From: Sphingomonas sp. Leaf339
Lineage (GTDB): Bacteria; Pseudomonadota; Alphaproteobacteria; Sphingomonadales; Sphingomonadaceae
Reading direction: 5' to 3'
Assembly: GCF_001426195.1 (NCBI RefSeq)
Contig: NZ_LMRS01000023.1
Span: 381,733-445,732 of the forward strand
Length of the DNA stretch: 64,000 nucleotides
Shown here: piece by piece, positions 17,683-28,300 of the stretch
Layout: each line of letters starts with the position of its first letter
Numbering within the stretch: the first letter of the stretch is position 1
Notes under the pieces: generated by a model
Told to the model about the DNA's origin: nothing
Database searches by the model: none
Seen by the model: only the letters and a program-made list of their open reading frames with translations
Translations under genes and position numbers: made by a program

Positions 17683-18857
17683 GCGCCGGTCCTCAGGTCG
17701 GCACCCAGTATCGCGCGCACGGCGCGGCCGATCGGAACCGGCGGCTTGCCTGTCAGCACCCGCGCCTTGTCGGTCATCGTCGATTGTCCAGCATAAAAGC
17801 GGCCGATCAGCCGCGGAGAGAGGGTGTAGAAGCGTTCCAGCACGCGGTAGCGTTCCGCCGGTTCTGCCGCCTTGAACAACATCGTGTCGAGCATCCGGTA
17901 GAAACCGCGTTGCGCCCATGTCGCCTTCGCCATCGCGTGGGTGGCGTCATGCAGCGCGATGCCGCCGAAATCACGGCGGCCGGCAATCATCGTCGCGGTT
18001 CGCACCGCATCGGGCAGCGAATATCCGGTCGTCGGATGGAACATGCCGGCGCGCATCCCGGCCTTCGCCACCTTGCCGGTCGATCGCCAGTACGCCTCGA
18101 AATCGCCACCCATCGCCACCGGCAGCACACCCGATTCCTCACCGACGACCGCATCCGTCACCCAGCCGCGGGCACCCGCATACTGGTCGATCCGCGCGCC
18201 CAATGTCGCATGATCGATATCCGGCGTATCGCTGTAATAGGTGTCCTCCACGAACATCCGGTCATCCGCCAGCGGCAGGCAATAGACGAAGCGATATCCG
18301 TCGATCTGCGCCACCGTCGCGTCCATGATGACCGGCGTCGGTGCTTCGTGGGGCGCCGCCAGTTGCAGGTCGCGGCCGACGAACTTCTGCCAGCCGAGAT
18401 CGAGCACCGACAGATCGCCCAGCCCGCGCACGTCGATCACGCCCGTCGCCTCGATCCGCTCGCCATCCGCCAGTACCACCGCCGTCGCCGATGCGGCCAG
18501 CACCTTGTGCCCCAGCATCAGCGCGTCCGCCGGCAAATCGCGCCGCACCACCGCGTCCAGTCGTTCGCTTTCGATCGAATAATAGGGCGCCGGAAACGAC
18601 CGTGCGTGGGCGGGAAACATGATCGCATGATCCGGCCACCGCTGCGTCACGAGCGGATCGACCAGCCAGCGATCCGCATCGCCCACGTCACTGCCAAAGA
18701 AAGACCAGCGATGGTTGCCGCCGACCACCGTCGCCTCGTCGACCAGCCGCACGTCGAGCGTCGGATGCCGCGCGCGCAGCGCCAGCGCGATCAGGCCGCC
18801 CGCGAGTCCCGCGCCGACGATCGCAACATCGCAATGGTGAACAGCCGCCATCGCCAT
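17679..18857 (-). CDS. crtY: Lycopene beta-cyclase
   Basis: A 392-residue flavoprotein of the CrtY type that closes both ends of lycopene to beta-rings. It has the dinucleotide-binding motif VAIVGAGLAGGLIALAL (12-28), HRWSFFG near 49-55, and the conserved MFVEDTYYSDTP and FHPTTGYSLPDAV segments. Two in-frame ATGs (18857, 18851) are possible starts. It forms an operon with crtI, with a 4-base overlap. Confidence 0.95.
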   Translation of the reverse strand: MAMAAVHHCDVAIVGAGLAGGLIALALRARHPTLDVRLVDEATVVGGNHRWSFFGSDVGDADRWLVDPLVTQRWPDHAIMFPAHARSFPAPYYSIESERLDAVVRRDLPADALMLGHKVLAASATAVVLADGERIEATGVIDVRGLGDLSVLDLGWQKFVGRDLQLAAPHEAPTPVIMDATVAQIDGYRFVYCLPLADDRMFVEDTYYSDTPDIDHATLGARIDQYAGARGWVTDAVVGEESGVLPVAMGGDFEAYWRSTGKVAKAGMRAGMFHPTTGYSLPDAVRTATMIAGRRDFGGIALHDATHAMAKATWAQRGFYRMLDTMLFKAAEPAERYRVLERFYTLSPRLIGRFYAGQSTMTDKARVLTGKPPVPIGRAVRAILGADLRTGA

Positions 18858-18928
18858 CGACTAGCGCAGTTTGGCGTCCAGCGGAAAATCTTTCCGTCAT
18901 CCCGGCGTCATGGATTACCATCGCCGGC

Positions 18929-19453
18929 ATGGACGTTTTGACCACCCCCCTCCTGAAAACCCGGCGCCTGATCCTGACGCCGCCGGTCCCCAGCGACCAT
19001 GACGACATGACCGCACTCTGGGCCGATCCGGCGGTCTATGAAGGACTGATCGGTCGCCCCGCCACGCGCGAGGAATCATGGCACCGGCTGCTCCGTTATC
19101 AGGGTCATTGGGACTGGTGCGGCTATGGTCACTGGATGGTCCGCGACATCGACACCGGTCGCTGCGCGGGCAGCGTCGGCATCATGGATTCCCGCCGCGA
19201 GACGCAGCCCTCGTTCGCGGGCGTGCCGGAAGTGGGCTGGACCCTGATGGGCTGGGCGCACGGGCAGGGTTTCGCGCGTGAGGCGCTGGCGGCGTTGTTC
19301 GACTGGGCGGACACCCGGATGCCGCGCACCGTCTGCATCATCGATCCCGCCAACGCGCCCTCGCTCCGGCTCGCCGCGCATGTCGGCTACACCGTCTATG
19401 CCGAGGGGCTGTACCGCGAGCGGCCGACGCTGTTCCTCGAACGCACGGCATGA
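18929..19453 (+). CDS. GNAT-family N-acetyltransferase (RimJ/RimL-like)
   Basis: A 174-residue protein starting with LKTRRLILTPP, typical of RimJ/RimL-like acetyltransferases. EVGWTLMGWAHGQGFAREAL carries the acetyl-CoA-binding Q-x-x-G-x-A turn, and CIIDPANAPSLRLAAHVGYT is the family's C-terminal motif. The substrate is unknown. It is the first plus-strand gene at the divergence from crtY and may share the promoter region. Confidence 0.9.
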   Translation: MDVLTTPLLKTRRLILTPPVPSDHDDMTALWADPAVYEGLIGRPATREESWHRLLRYQGHWDWCGYGHWMVRDIDTGRCAGSVGIMDSRRETQPSFAGVPEVGWTLMGWAHGQGFAREALAALFDWADTRMPRTVCIIDPANAPSLRLAAHVGYTVYAEGLYRERPTLFLERTA

Positions 19454-19485
19454 CCCCCCTCGCATCCGGGGCCCATCGCGCGTAT

Positions 19486-19545
19486 ATGGCCAGCATGCTG
19501 AAATCGCTGCATCGTTATGCCGCCGACCATGGGGTCACACGCTGA
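19486..19545 (+). CDS. Possible 19-residue leader peptide coupled to crtZ
   Basis: An ATG at 19486 opens a 19-codon frame (MASMLKSLHRYAADHGVTR) whose TGA overlaps the crtZ ATG by one base. The arrangement is the same TGATG coupling seen elsewhere in the window. It may be a real leader, the remnant of a longer gene, or chance. Confidence 0.35.
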   Translation: MASMLKSLHRYAADHGVTR

Positions 19546-20072
19546 TGTCATGGGTCGAAAAGGTCGCGATCGTCGCCTTCATGGTGTTGTTCATGGAGTG
19601 CTTCGCCTGGGCCACGCATAAATACGTCATGCACGGCTGGGGCTGGGGCTGGCACCAGTCGCATCATGAGGATCATGACGGCTGGTTCGAGAAGAACGAC
19701 CTCTACGCCATCGTCTTTGCGATCGTGCCGATCGTGCTGTTCGTCGTCGGCCTGTGGTGGGAACCGCTGTGGTGGATGGCGCTCGGCATCACCGTCTATG
19801 GCGGCATCTACGCCTTCGTCCACGACATGCTCGTCCACCAGCGCGGCGGTTTCCGCTGGGTGCCCAAACAGGGTTACTTCAAGCGGCTGTTGCAGGCCCA
19901 TCGCCTGCACCACGCGGTCGAGGGCAAGGACGGCACCGTCAGCCACGGCTTCCTGTTCGCGCGCAAGCCGGCGGTGCTGAAGGCGCAACTGCGCGCCAAC
20001 GCCGATCCGCAGCGCCGCCCGGCCCGCGCGGTACAGCGGATGGCCACCGACGCGTCGCCGGCGGAGCAGTGA
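19545..20072 (+). CDS. crtZ: Beta-carotene 3-hydroxylase
   Basis: A 175-residue membrane di-iron enzyme that adds 3-hydroxyl groups to beta-ionone rings, turning beta-carotene into zeaxanthin. The histidine clusters HKYVMHG, HQSHHEDH, HDMLVH and HRLHH are all present, between four hydrophobic segments. The ATG at 19545 gives the family-standard start MSWVEKVAIVAFM. The stop overlaps the crtW start codon. Confidence 0.95.
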   Translation: MSWVEKVAIVAFMVLFMECFAWATHKYVMHGWGWGWHQSHHEDHDGWFEKNDLYAIVFAIVPIVLFVVGLWWEPLWWMALGITVYGGIYAFVHDMLVHQRGGFRWVPKQGYFKRLLQAHRLHHAVEGKDGTVSHGFLFARKPAVLKAQLRANADPQRRPARAVQRMATDASPAEQ

Positions 20073-20875
20073 GCATCGCCACGTCCCCGACGGCTGGCTC
20101 GCCGACCGCCGCCGCCCGGCGTCAGACACGCATCGGCCTGACGCTCGCCGCCGTCATCGTCACGGTGTGGCTGGCGATCCATATCACCGGCATCTTCTTC
20201 TGGCACTGGAGCCTGGCCATGGTGCCGGTCGCCGCCGTGATGGTGCTCGTCCAGACCTGGCTCAGCACCGGCCTGTTCATCATCGCCCATGATTCGATGC
20301 ACGGCGCGCTCGCCCCCGGCCATCCGCGCCTGAACCGCATCGTCGGCGCGGCCTGCTTGTCGCTCTATGCCTGCCTGTCCTACGCCACGTTGCTGCCCCA
20401 GCATCACCTGCACCACCGCCATGCCGGCGGGGCGGGGGACCCCGATTTTCACGGCGGCGACCCAAGCCTGATCGGCTGGTTCGGCCAGTTCTTCCGCACC
20501 TATTATTCGCACGGCCAGATCGCCCGCATCACCATCGTCGGGCTCGTCTACACGCTAGTACTGGGCGCGCCGCTCGGCAACATCGCGGTGTTCTGGGCGA
20601 TCCCGGCACTGGGCGCGGTGGCGCAGCTGTTCGTGTTCGGCACCTGGCTGCCCCACCGGGAGGGCGACGAGCCCTTCGCCGACCGGCACCGCGCGCGCAG
20701 CGCCCGCATCGCGCCGACGCTGTCGCTGCTGACCTGTTTCCATTTCGGCGGCTATCATCACGAACATCACCTGTCGCCCGGCACGCCCTGGTGGGGTCTG
20801 CCCGCCCGCCGGCGGGACTATCAGGCAAGCGCCCATCAATTCGGTAATGCTTCCGGGCTAAAGCCCCACCCGTGA
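20069..20875 (+). CDS. crtW: Beta-carotene 4-ketolase (fatty-acid-desaturase superfamily)
   Basis: A 268-residue membrane di-iron oxygenase that introduces 4-keto groups on beta-ionone rings. Histidine boxes HDSMH, HHLHHRH and HHEHHLSPGTPWWGLP match CrtW. It starts with GTG overlapping the crtZ stop (GTGA) and ends in another GTGA overlap with the next gene. With crtZ it could make astaxanthin-type ketocarotenoids. Confidence 0.94.
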   Translation: MSIATSPTAGSPTAAARRQTRIGLTLAAVIVTVWLAIHITGIFFWHWSLAMVPVAAVMVLVQTWLSTGLFIIAHDSMHGALAPGHPRLNRIVGAACLSLYACLSYATLLPQHHLHHRHAGGAGDPDFHGGDPSLIGWFGQFFRTYYSHGQIARITIVGLVYTLVLGAPLGNIAVFWAIPALGAVAQLFVFGTWLPHREGDEPFADRHRARSARIAPTLSLLTCFHFGGYHHEHHLSPGTPWWGLPARRRDYQASAHQFGNASGLKPHP

Positions 20876-21690
20876 CGATCGCGATCATCCTGTCCGCACT
20901 GGCGATGACCATGATCGTCGGCGTCCGCTACCTGATTGTGTCGGGCGGTTTCGCCTGGGCGACCCGCCGCAAGCATCCGGGCCTGTACATGGGTCTCGAT
21001 CCGCAGGTCCGTCGCGAGGTGATCTGGAGCCTCGCCTCGGCGGCGATCTATGGCATCCCCGCCGGGGTCGTCGCCTGGGGCTGGCAGAATCTCGGCTGGA
21101 CGCGGGTGTACGACGATATCCATGCGTATCCGCTGTGGTACTGGCCGGTGTCGGTCTTCCTCTACCTGCTGCTCCACGACGCCTGGTTCTACTGGACGCA
21201 TCGCTGGATGCACCGGCCCAAACCGTTCAAGCTGGCCCATGCGCTGCATCATGCCAGCCGTCCGCCCACCGCTTGGGCGGCGATGGCGTTCCATCCCATC
21301 GAGGCGCTGACCGGCGCTGTGGTAATTCCGCTACTGGTCTTCCTGATTCCGATCCACATCGGCGGTCTGGCATTGGTCCTCACCATCATGACGGTTATGG
21401 GGGTCACCAATCACATGGGGTGGGAGATTTTCCCGCGGTTCATGTGGAGGGGTGCACTGGGGGGCTGGCTGATCACCGCTAGCCATCATCAGCGGCATCA
21501 TGAATTGTACGGGTGCAATTATGGCCTTTATTTCCGGCACTGGGACAGGCTGTGCGGCACCGACAAGGGGATCGGTGATTTCACGCGCGAACATGCCCGC
21601 GCCGCGCGCCGGGCGGCCGCTGCGTCGGGTGGCGATGGCGCTGTTGGCGCTCCCGCTGTTGGGGGGCGCGACGCAGGTCGCCCGACTTGA
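20872..21690 (+). CDS. Sterol desaturase/fatty acid hydroxylase superfamily protein, candidate carotenoid hydroxylase
   Basis: A 272-residue multi-pass membrane protein. Its histidine boxes HDAWFYWTHRWMH, HALHHAS and SHHQRHHE define the sterol desaturase/fatty acid hydroxylase superfamily. It follows crtW with a GTGA overlap, so it belongs to the carotenoid operon. Related sphingomonads make 2-hydroxylated carotenoids through CrtG; whether this gene is CrtG could not be checked. The last ~30 residues are Ala/Gly/Arg-rich and overlap the next gene, and may be a read-through tail. Confidence 0.8.
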   Translation: MTIAIILSALAMTMIVGVRYLIVSGGFAWATRRKHPGLYMGLDPQVRREVIWSLASAAIYGIPAGVVAWGWQNLGWTRVYDDIHAYPLWYWPVSVFLYLLLHDAWFYWTHRWMHRPKPFKLAHALHHASRPPTAWAAMAFHPIEALTGAVVIPLLVFLIPIHIGGLALVLTIMTVMGVTNHMGWEIFPRFMWRGALGGWLITASHHQRHHELYGCNYGLYFRHWDRLCGTDKGIGDFTREHARAARRAAAASGGDGAVGAPAVGGRDAGRPT

Positions 21691-22045
21691 TGTCGATGTC
21701 GCCCAGATGCGCTCGGCCAAGGGCCTGCTGCGCGTCTGCCTGACCGCCGATCCCGACAATTTCCCCGCCTGTGTCGATGATGCCCACGCGATCACCCGCT
21801 CCGTCCCGGCCGGCAATCGGACCGTTTCGTTCGCCGGCCTGCCACGCGGTGGCTATGCCGTGGCGGTGATCCATGACGAGAACGGCAATCACCGGCTAGA
21901 CACCTTTGCCGGCATCCCGCGTGAAGGGTTCGGCTTCTCGCGCAATCCCAAGATCGGCTTCGGCCCGCCGCGTTTTGCCGCCGCCCGTTTCCAGATCGAC
22001 AGTGATGCCGAAGAGCAACAGGTCAGGATGCGTTACATCTTCTGA
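21593..22045 (+). CDS. DUF2141 family secreted protein
   Basis: About 150 residues from the ATG at 21593. A signal peptide (RRVAMALLALPLLGGATQ) is followed by a DUF2141 beta-sandwich with the typical GLPRGGYAVAVIHDENGN and PREGFGFSRNP. The family has no known function but often sits beside carotenoid genes in sphingomonads (from memory). The start lies inside the upstream hydroxylase gene, a 98-base overlap; an ATG at 21632 would shorten the signal peptide. Confidence 0.8.
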   Translation: MPAPRAGRPLRRVAMALLALPLLGGATQVARLDVDVAQMRSAKGLLRVCLTADPDNFPACVDDAHAITRSVPAGNRTVSFAGLPRGGYAVAVIHDENGNHRLDTFAGIPREGFGFSRNPKIGFGPPRFAAARFQIDSDAEEQQVRMRYIF

Positions 22046-22118
22046 CCTGATCGGGGCGGACACAAAGCGGGAAAGAGGCGTTTCGGGGCCGTAATATATC
22101 TTCTTGGAGTTCCCCGTC

Positions 22119-22994
22119 TTGCGTCTCGCCCTATTCATCATGACCGCCACAGCGGCGCTGGTCGCCGCTACGCCTGCCTTGGCGCAGGACGGGACCCAGC
22201 CATCGGCCACGCCCACGTCGACGCTCGCCGCCGATCTCGACAAGGACACGATCACCATCGCGGTGGCCGGCGCATACCTGACCGATTACGAAGGATCGAA
22301 CGACTATCGCTTCGTCCCGGCACCTGCCGTGCAGGCGACGATCAGTGGCTACAACATCCAGGTGATTGGCAACCGCGCCTCGGTCGATCTGATCCGCGAT
22401 CGTCCCGGTCCCGTCTGGGACCTGCAGGCGGGGCCGATCGGCGTCATCAACTTCAACCGCCAGAGTAACAAGACCATTGACGATCGCCGCATCCGCGCGC
22501 TGGGCGAACGCAACACCGCGATCGAGCTGGGTGGCTTTGTCGGCATCGGCAAGACCGGCGTCATCACCAGCGATTATGACAAGCTGTCCGCCACGCTCAG
22601 CTATCGCCACGACGTCAACAACGCGCATGACAGCGATATCTGGCAGCCGACGGTCGCCTATTTCACGCCGCTGAACCTGAAGACCGCGGTCGGCCTGTTC
22701 GTTTCGGCCGAGCGCGCCGGTGGCGGCTATGCGCGCAGCTACTACTCGATCGACGGCACGCAGAGCCTGGCGAGCGGTCTGGCCGTGTACAACGCCCGCG
22801 GCGGCTGGAAGAACTGGTCGGTCGGCCTCGCCGGCACCTATTCGGTCACCGGCGATCTGCTGCACGGGTGGAAGGCGATCGGCGGCATCAATTATCGCCG
22901 GATGCTGAATGATTTTGCCGATAGCCCCGTCGTCTCGGTAGCCGGATCGCGCGGCCAGTGGCTGGCGGCAGCAGGCATCGGTTACACCTTCTAA
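22119..22994 (+). CDS. MipA/OmpV-family outer-membrane protein
   Basis: About 291 residues from a TTG at 22119, chosen because GGAG lies 9 bases upstream. A signal peptide ends near PALAQDG. The rest is beta-rich with alternating patterns (TIAVAGAYLTDYEGSNDYRF, GWKAIGGINYRRML) and ends in GIGYTF with a terminal phenylalanine, as expected for a barrel. MipA scaffolds murein enzymes in E. coli, but most relatives are of unknown role. Confidence 0.82.
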   Translation: MRLALFIMTATAALVAATPALAQDGTQPSATPTSTLAADLDKDTITIAVAGAYLTDYEGSNDYRFVPAPAVQATISGYNIQVIGNRASVDLIRDRPGPVWDLQAGPIGVINFNRQSNKTIDDRRIRALGERNTAIELGGFVGIGKTGVITSDYDKLSATLSYRHDVNNAHDSDIWQPTVAYFTPLNLKTAVGLFVSAERAGGGYARSYYSIDGTQSLASGLAVYNARGGWKNWSVGLAGTYSVTGDLLHGWKAIGGINYRRMLNDFADSPVVSVAGSRGQWLAAAGIGYTF

Positions 22995-23048
22995 GCCCAC
23001 CAGATTGCGCTGCAACGCGGCGTAAAAATCAATGTAAATAAAGTTTTG

Positions 23049-23085
23049 CGCCGGTGCGTCCTTTGGGAACGCGCCGGCGTTTCTG
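23049..23085 (+). terminator. Probable terminator after the MipA/OmpV gene
   Basis: The arms 23050-23059 and 23069-23078 form a 10-bp stem with one G-T wobble, followed by GTTTCTGTTGT. The T-run is imperfect. Confidence 0.5.
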
Positions 23086-23177
23086 TTGTCGGTCCATGGC
23101 CGGCGACGGTCGTGGATCGCAGTGAGAGGATGATCTGTCGCGCCCCTGGTGTCGGCAGCCTGCCAGGGGATCAACAC

Positions 23178-24224
23178 ATGACCGATAGCGTAGAATTGAT
23201 CGACGCACTCGACCGCCGGGTCGCGCGACGCGACGAACGGCGCGAATTTTTCAAGGCTGCGTTCGGCATGGGTGCCTTCGCTGTCGGCGGTGCCGCCGCG
23301 CTCAGCTTTTCGACCAAAGCCAGCGCCCAGACCACGACGATCACCGACGCCGATATCCTGAACTTCGCGCTCAACCTCGAATATCTCGAAGCGCAGTTCT
23401 ATCTTTATGCCGCGACCGGAGCGGGCCTGCCGTCCAACCTGCTGTCGGGTACGGGCACGCCAGGCGCGGTCATCACCGGCACCGGCGCCAACATGGCCCG
23501 TGCGGTCGACTTTACCGGTGAACCCGCCATTGCCGCCTATGCGCGTGAAATTGCGGCGGACGAGGTCGCGCACGTCACGTTCCTGCGCAGCGCCGGCGCA
23601 CTTGGCTCGTCGGCGGTTGCCCAGCCTGCGATCAACATCTCCGGCGCGCTCGATGGCCCCTTCACCGCCGCCGCCCGCGCCGCCGGTGTGATCCCCGCCG
23701 GCAACACGACGACGCCGTTCGATCCGTATTCAAGCCCCGACAATTTCCTGCTCGGCTCATACATCTTCGAGGACGTTGGCGTCACCGCCTACAAGGGCGC
23801 ATCGCCGCTCATCACCAACAAGACGTTCCTTCAGGCGGCGGCCGGCATCCTGGCGGTCGAGGCGTATCACGCCGCGATCGTCCGCACGACGCTGTACGCC
23901 CGTGGCATGGGGTCGATTGCAACGGCCAATTCGGCAGCTGTCGCAGCCAAGCCGTCTCTGCTGACCGCCGCCGATCAGATCTCGAACGCCCGCGACTCGC
24001 TCGATGGCGCCACCCGCGATCTCGATCAGGGTATTTCGCCGACCACGGTCAGCAATGCGCTGGTATCGAACATCGTACCGCTCGATTCAAACGGGATCGC
24101 CTTCAGCCGTACGCCCAGCCAGGTGCTGAACATCGTCTATCTGAACGCCGCAGCGGCCACGATGGGTGGCTTCTTCCCCAACGGACTGAACGGCAACCTG
24201 CGCGCCAGCGTCGCCGCATCCTGA
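23178..24224 (+). CDS. Ferritin-like (Ferritin_2 type) protein with Tat-type signal, copy 1
   Basis: A 348-residue protein. RRDERREFFKAAFGMGAFAVGG resembles a twin-arginine signal and ends near KASAQ (residues ~50-54). The body is a four-helix ferritin-like domain whose helices carry candidate metal ligands: LNLEYLEAQFY, IAADEVAHVTFLR, FEDVGVTAYKG and AVEAYHAAIVR. Ferritin_2 proteins include desiccation-related plant PCC13-62 relatives. Their bacterial role and metal use are not established. A second copy follows 43 bases downstream. Confidence 0.88.
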   Translation: MTDSVELIDALDRRVARRDERREFFKAAFGMGAFAVGGAAALSFSTKASAQTTTITDADILNFALNLEYLEAQFYLYAATGAGLPSNLLSGTGTPGAVITGTGANMARAVDFTGEPAIAAYAREIAADEVAHVTFLRSAGALGSSAVAQPAINISGALDGPFTAAARAAGVIPAGNTTTPFDPYSSPDNFLLGSYIFEDVGVTAYKGASPLITNKTFLQAAAGILAVEAYHAAIVRTTLYARGMGSIATANSAAVAAKPSLLTAADQISNARDSLDGATRDLDQGISPTTVSNALVSNIVPLDSNGIAFSRTPSQVLNIVYLNAAAATMGGFFPNGLNGNLRASVAAS

Positions 24225-24267
24225 TCCGCACACCGCATCCAACTTTTTCCTCTAGGGAGGACCTGTC

Positions 24268-25308
24268 ATGAGCGAAGAACGCTTCATTCTGGACGTGATC
24301 GAAGAAGCCAATGCCAAGCGTCGCCTGGAACGCCGCCGGTTCATGCGGATGGCCGGTGGTGCCGCCGTCGCCGCCGGTGGCCTGTCGATGCTGGCCGCCT
24401 GTAACGACGACGACAACGACCCCATCGCCACGCCGACGCCAACCCCGACCGCCACGACCGGCGTGTCCGAGGTCGACGTGCTCAACTTCGCGTTGCAGCT
24501 CGAATATCTCGAGGCCAATTTCTACAGCTACGCCGCGTTCGGCACGCCGATCGCCAGCACGCTGACGGCCGGTGTCGGCACGCAAGGGTCGGTACAGTTG
24601 CCCAGCACCACCGCTGGTCGTCCGCGTCAGGTGGCCTTCACCGACCCGGTCGTCGCGCAGTACGCGCGCGAAATCGCCTATGACGAGATCGCGCACGTCA
24701 CCTTCCTGCGTAACGCGATCGGCACCGCCGCCGTTGCGGCGCAGCCGGCGCTCAACATCTCGGGCGATGCCACCGGCTCCTTCACCCTCGCCGCTCGCGC
24801 GTCCGGTGTGGTCAACGGCACTTCGACTTTCGATCCCTACGCATCGGACGAGGCGTTCCTCCTCGGCGCGTTCATCTTCGAGGATGTCGGCGTCACCGCG
24901 TACATGGGCGGCGTCCAGCTACTCAGCACGCCGAGCTTCATCGAAGCCGCAGCGGGCATCCATGCGGCCGAGGCGTATCACGCCGGTCTCGTCCGCACGG
25001 TCCTCTACCGCAAGGGCCTGAGCAATCAGTTCCTCATCACGTCCGCCGGCCAGATTTCGGCGGCACGCGACATGCTGGACGGCACCGCGAACACCGGCCT
25101 GCTCAACCAGGGCGGTTCGCGCGACCAGGGCATCGTCGGCTCGGCGAATACGATCTCGAACATCGTGCCGACCGACGCCAACGGCCTGGTCTTCGTCCGT
25201 TCGCCCAGTCAGGTGCTCAACATCGTGTACCTGAACGGGGCAGCCGGCACGAGCAGCGGCGGGTTCTACCCCGCCGGTGTCAACGGCGCCGTCCGCACGA
25301 CGTCCTGA
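24268..25308 (+). CDS. Ferritin-like (Ferritin_2 type) protein, probable Tat lipoprotein, copy 2
   Basis: A 346-residue paralogue of the preceding protein. The signal RRRFMRMAGGAAVAAGGLSM is followed by the lipobox LAAC, so it is probably lipid-anchored after Tat export. A Thr/Pro linker (TPTPTPTAT) leads into the ferritin-like domain with the same four helix motifs (LQLEYLEANFY, AYDEIAHVTFLR, FEDVGVTAYMG, AAEAYHAGLVR). GGAGG lies 7 bases before the ATG. The pair likely forms one operon ending at the terminator at 25332. Confidence 0.88.
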   Translation: MSEERFILDVIEEANAKRRLERRRFMRMAGGAAVAAGGLSMLAACNDDDNDPIATPTPTPTATTGVSEVDVLNFALQLEYLEANFYSYAAFGTPIASTLTAGVGTQGSVQLPSTTAGRPRQVAFTDPVVAQYAREIAYDEIAHVTFLRNAIGTAAVAAQPALNISGDATGSFTLAARASGVVNGTSTFDPYASDEAFLLGAFIFEDVGVTAYMGGVQLLSTPSFIEAAAGIHAAEAYHAGLVRTVLYRKGLSNQFLITSAGQISAARDMLDGTANTGLLNQGGSRDQGIVGSANTISNIVPTDANGLVFVRSPSQVLNIVYLNGAAGTSSGGFYPAGVNGAVRTTS

Positions 25309-25331
25309 ACCTAACCAGTTCCGACCGGAGA

Positions 25332-25364
25332 GGGGGTCGCGCCACATCGGCGCGGCCCCTTTTT
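25332..25364 (+). terminator. Rho-independent terminator of the ferritin-like operon
   Basis: An 11-bp stem with one wobble (25333-25343 with 25349-25359) encloses a 5-base loop and is followed by TTTTT. Confidence 0.9.
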
Positions 25365-25399
25365 GTTTGTGGCCGCCTCGACACGCGCCTATGCTGGTC

Positions 25400-27464
<2,065 letters not shown>

Positions 27465-27767
27465 CTAATCTAGGTGTTGCCGCAGTGCTTACGTCGACAA
27501 GGCTGCGGCAATGACTTTCCTGTATTGGTTTTTGAAGCCTTTAAGCAAACGGTAGAATGATGTGGATTGTCCATACTGTGCCGGACCCCTTACATCATTC
27601 ACAATGACGCGAAGGTGTCTTAATCGAATGGCACCTATTTTAAATTGCCGGTTGTGAAGATAACCGGCAATCTAGCAGCGTGGGCTTAAACAAGTTCAAA
27701 GACCGTCGGCTTGGTCTAATCAGCGAGACAATAATCTGGCTGGGGCATTGAAGATACTTACGAATAA
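27465..27767. other. Gene-free intergenic stretch with two strong hairpins
   Basis: This 300-base segment has lower GC than its surroundings and no convincing frame. It holds two perfect 9-bp inverted repeats: TTGCCGCAG/CTGCGGCAA at 27477-27511, 12 bases after the thiC stop, and TTGCCGGTT/AACCGGCAA at 27645-27670. The second is followed on the minus strand by TTTAAAAT and could terminate the relE transcript; the first could terminate thiC. Confidence 0.6.
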
Positions 27768-28034
27768 TTACCGATAAACTTCTCGCCGATGCGCCACCCG
27801 CACGACCAGCACCGTGATCCGCTCGTCCTCGATCCGCGCAACCACACGATAATCGCCGATCCGCCAGCGCCACAGTCCCGCATGATCGCCGACCAGCGCA
27901 CTACCGATGGCGCGCGGATCCTCCTGTGATGCGATCCGGTCTTCCAGGGTCTTGACGATCCGCGCCGCCGCCGTCCGGTCGAGTTTCCTCAGTTCCTTCG
28001 CCGCTTCGGGCAGGAACTCAATCGCCCAGACCAA
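27768..28034 (-). CDS. RelE/ParE-family toxin
   Basis: An 88-residue protein with the RelE-fold pattern: [20 protein letters not shown], then [17 protein letters not shown] and [14 protein letters not shown]. RelE toxins cleave mRNA on the ribosome; ParE relatives hit gyrase. The HRREVYR ending is of the RelE type. Translation appears to start at TTG 28034, inside the antitoxin gene (17-base overlap), a usual arrangement. Confidence 0.9.
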   Translation of the reverse strand: MVWAIEFLPEAAKELRKLDRTAAARIVKTLEDRIASQEDPRAIGSALVGDHAGLWRWRIGDYRVVARIEDERITVLVVRVAHRREVYR

Positions 28035-28236
28035 GCTCGGCCTTCAGCGTCGCAAGCGGAATTGCGTCACACGCGCGGAAATCGCGCAACCGCTCTTCCG
28101 CCAGATAGAAATCTTCGAGATCGTCCAGATGCGCTTCGATCGCCTCGCGCGCATAGAATGTCTTGGTGCGGCCGGTCCGCTGGGCCAGCGCCTCCAGCCG
28201 TTGCTCGGTGTCGCCATTCAATCGAACTGCCAGCAT
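28018..28236 (-). CDS. RelB/ribbon-helix-helix-type antitoxin
   Basis: A 72-residue protein beginning [20 protein letters not shown], a ribbon-helix-helix DNA-binding N-terminus. The acidic tail ([16 protein letters not shown] and on) would wrap the toxin. GGGAGG lies 7 bases upstream of the ATG. It should neutralise the toxin encoded just downstream and repress the shared promoter. Confidence 0.9.
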   Translation of the reverse strand: MLAVRLNGDTEQRLEALAQRTGRTKTFYAREAIEAHLDDLEDFYLAEERLRDFRACDAIPLATLKAELGLGD

Positions 28237-28247
28237 CGTCGCCTCCC

Positions 28248-28263
28248 GCTATACAAATATAGC
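28248..28263 (-). promoter_or_regulatory. Palindromic operator overlapping the antitoxin promoter
   Basis: GCTATA-CAAA-TATAGC is a perfect 6-bp dyad, 12 bases upstream of the antitoxin start. It lies in an AT-rich stretch that could be the -10 region. The position fits autoregulation by the RHH antitoxin. Confidence 0.5.
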
Positions 28264-28300
28264 AGGGCGCAAAGGCTTATTCAACGGAGGTGCTCGGCCA

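Noticed and set aside
22131..23573. A 480-codon minus-strand frame covering the MipA/OmpV and ferritin-like genes
   Set aside because: It is antisense to two genes with clear signal peptides and domain motifs.
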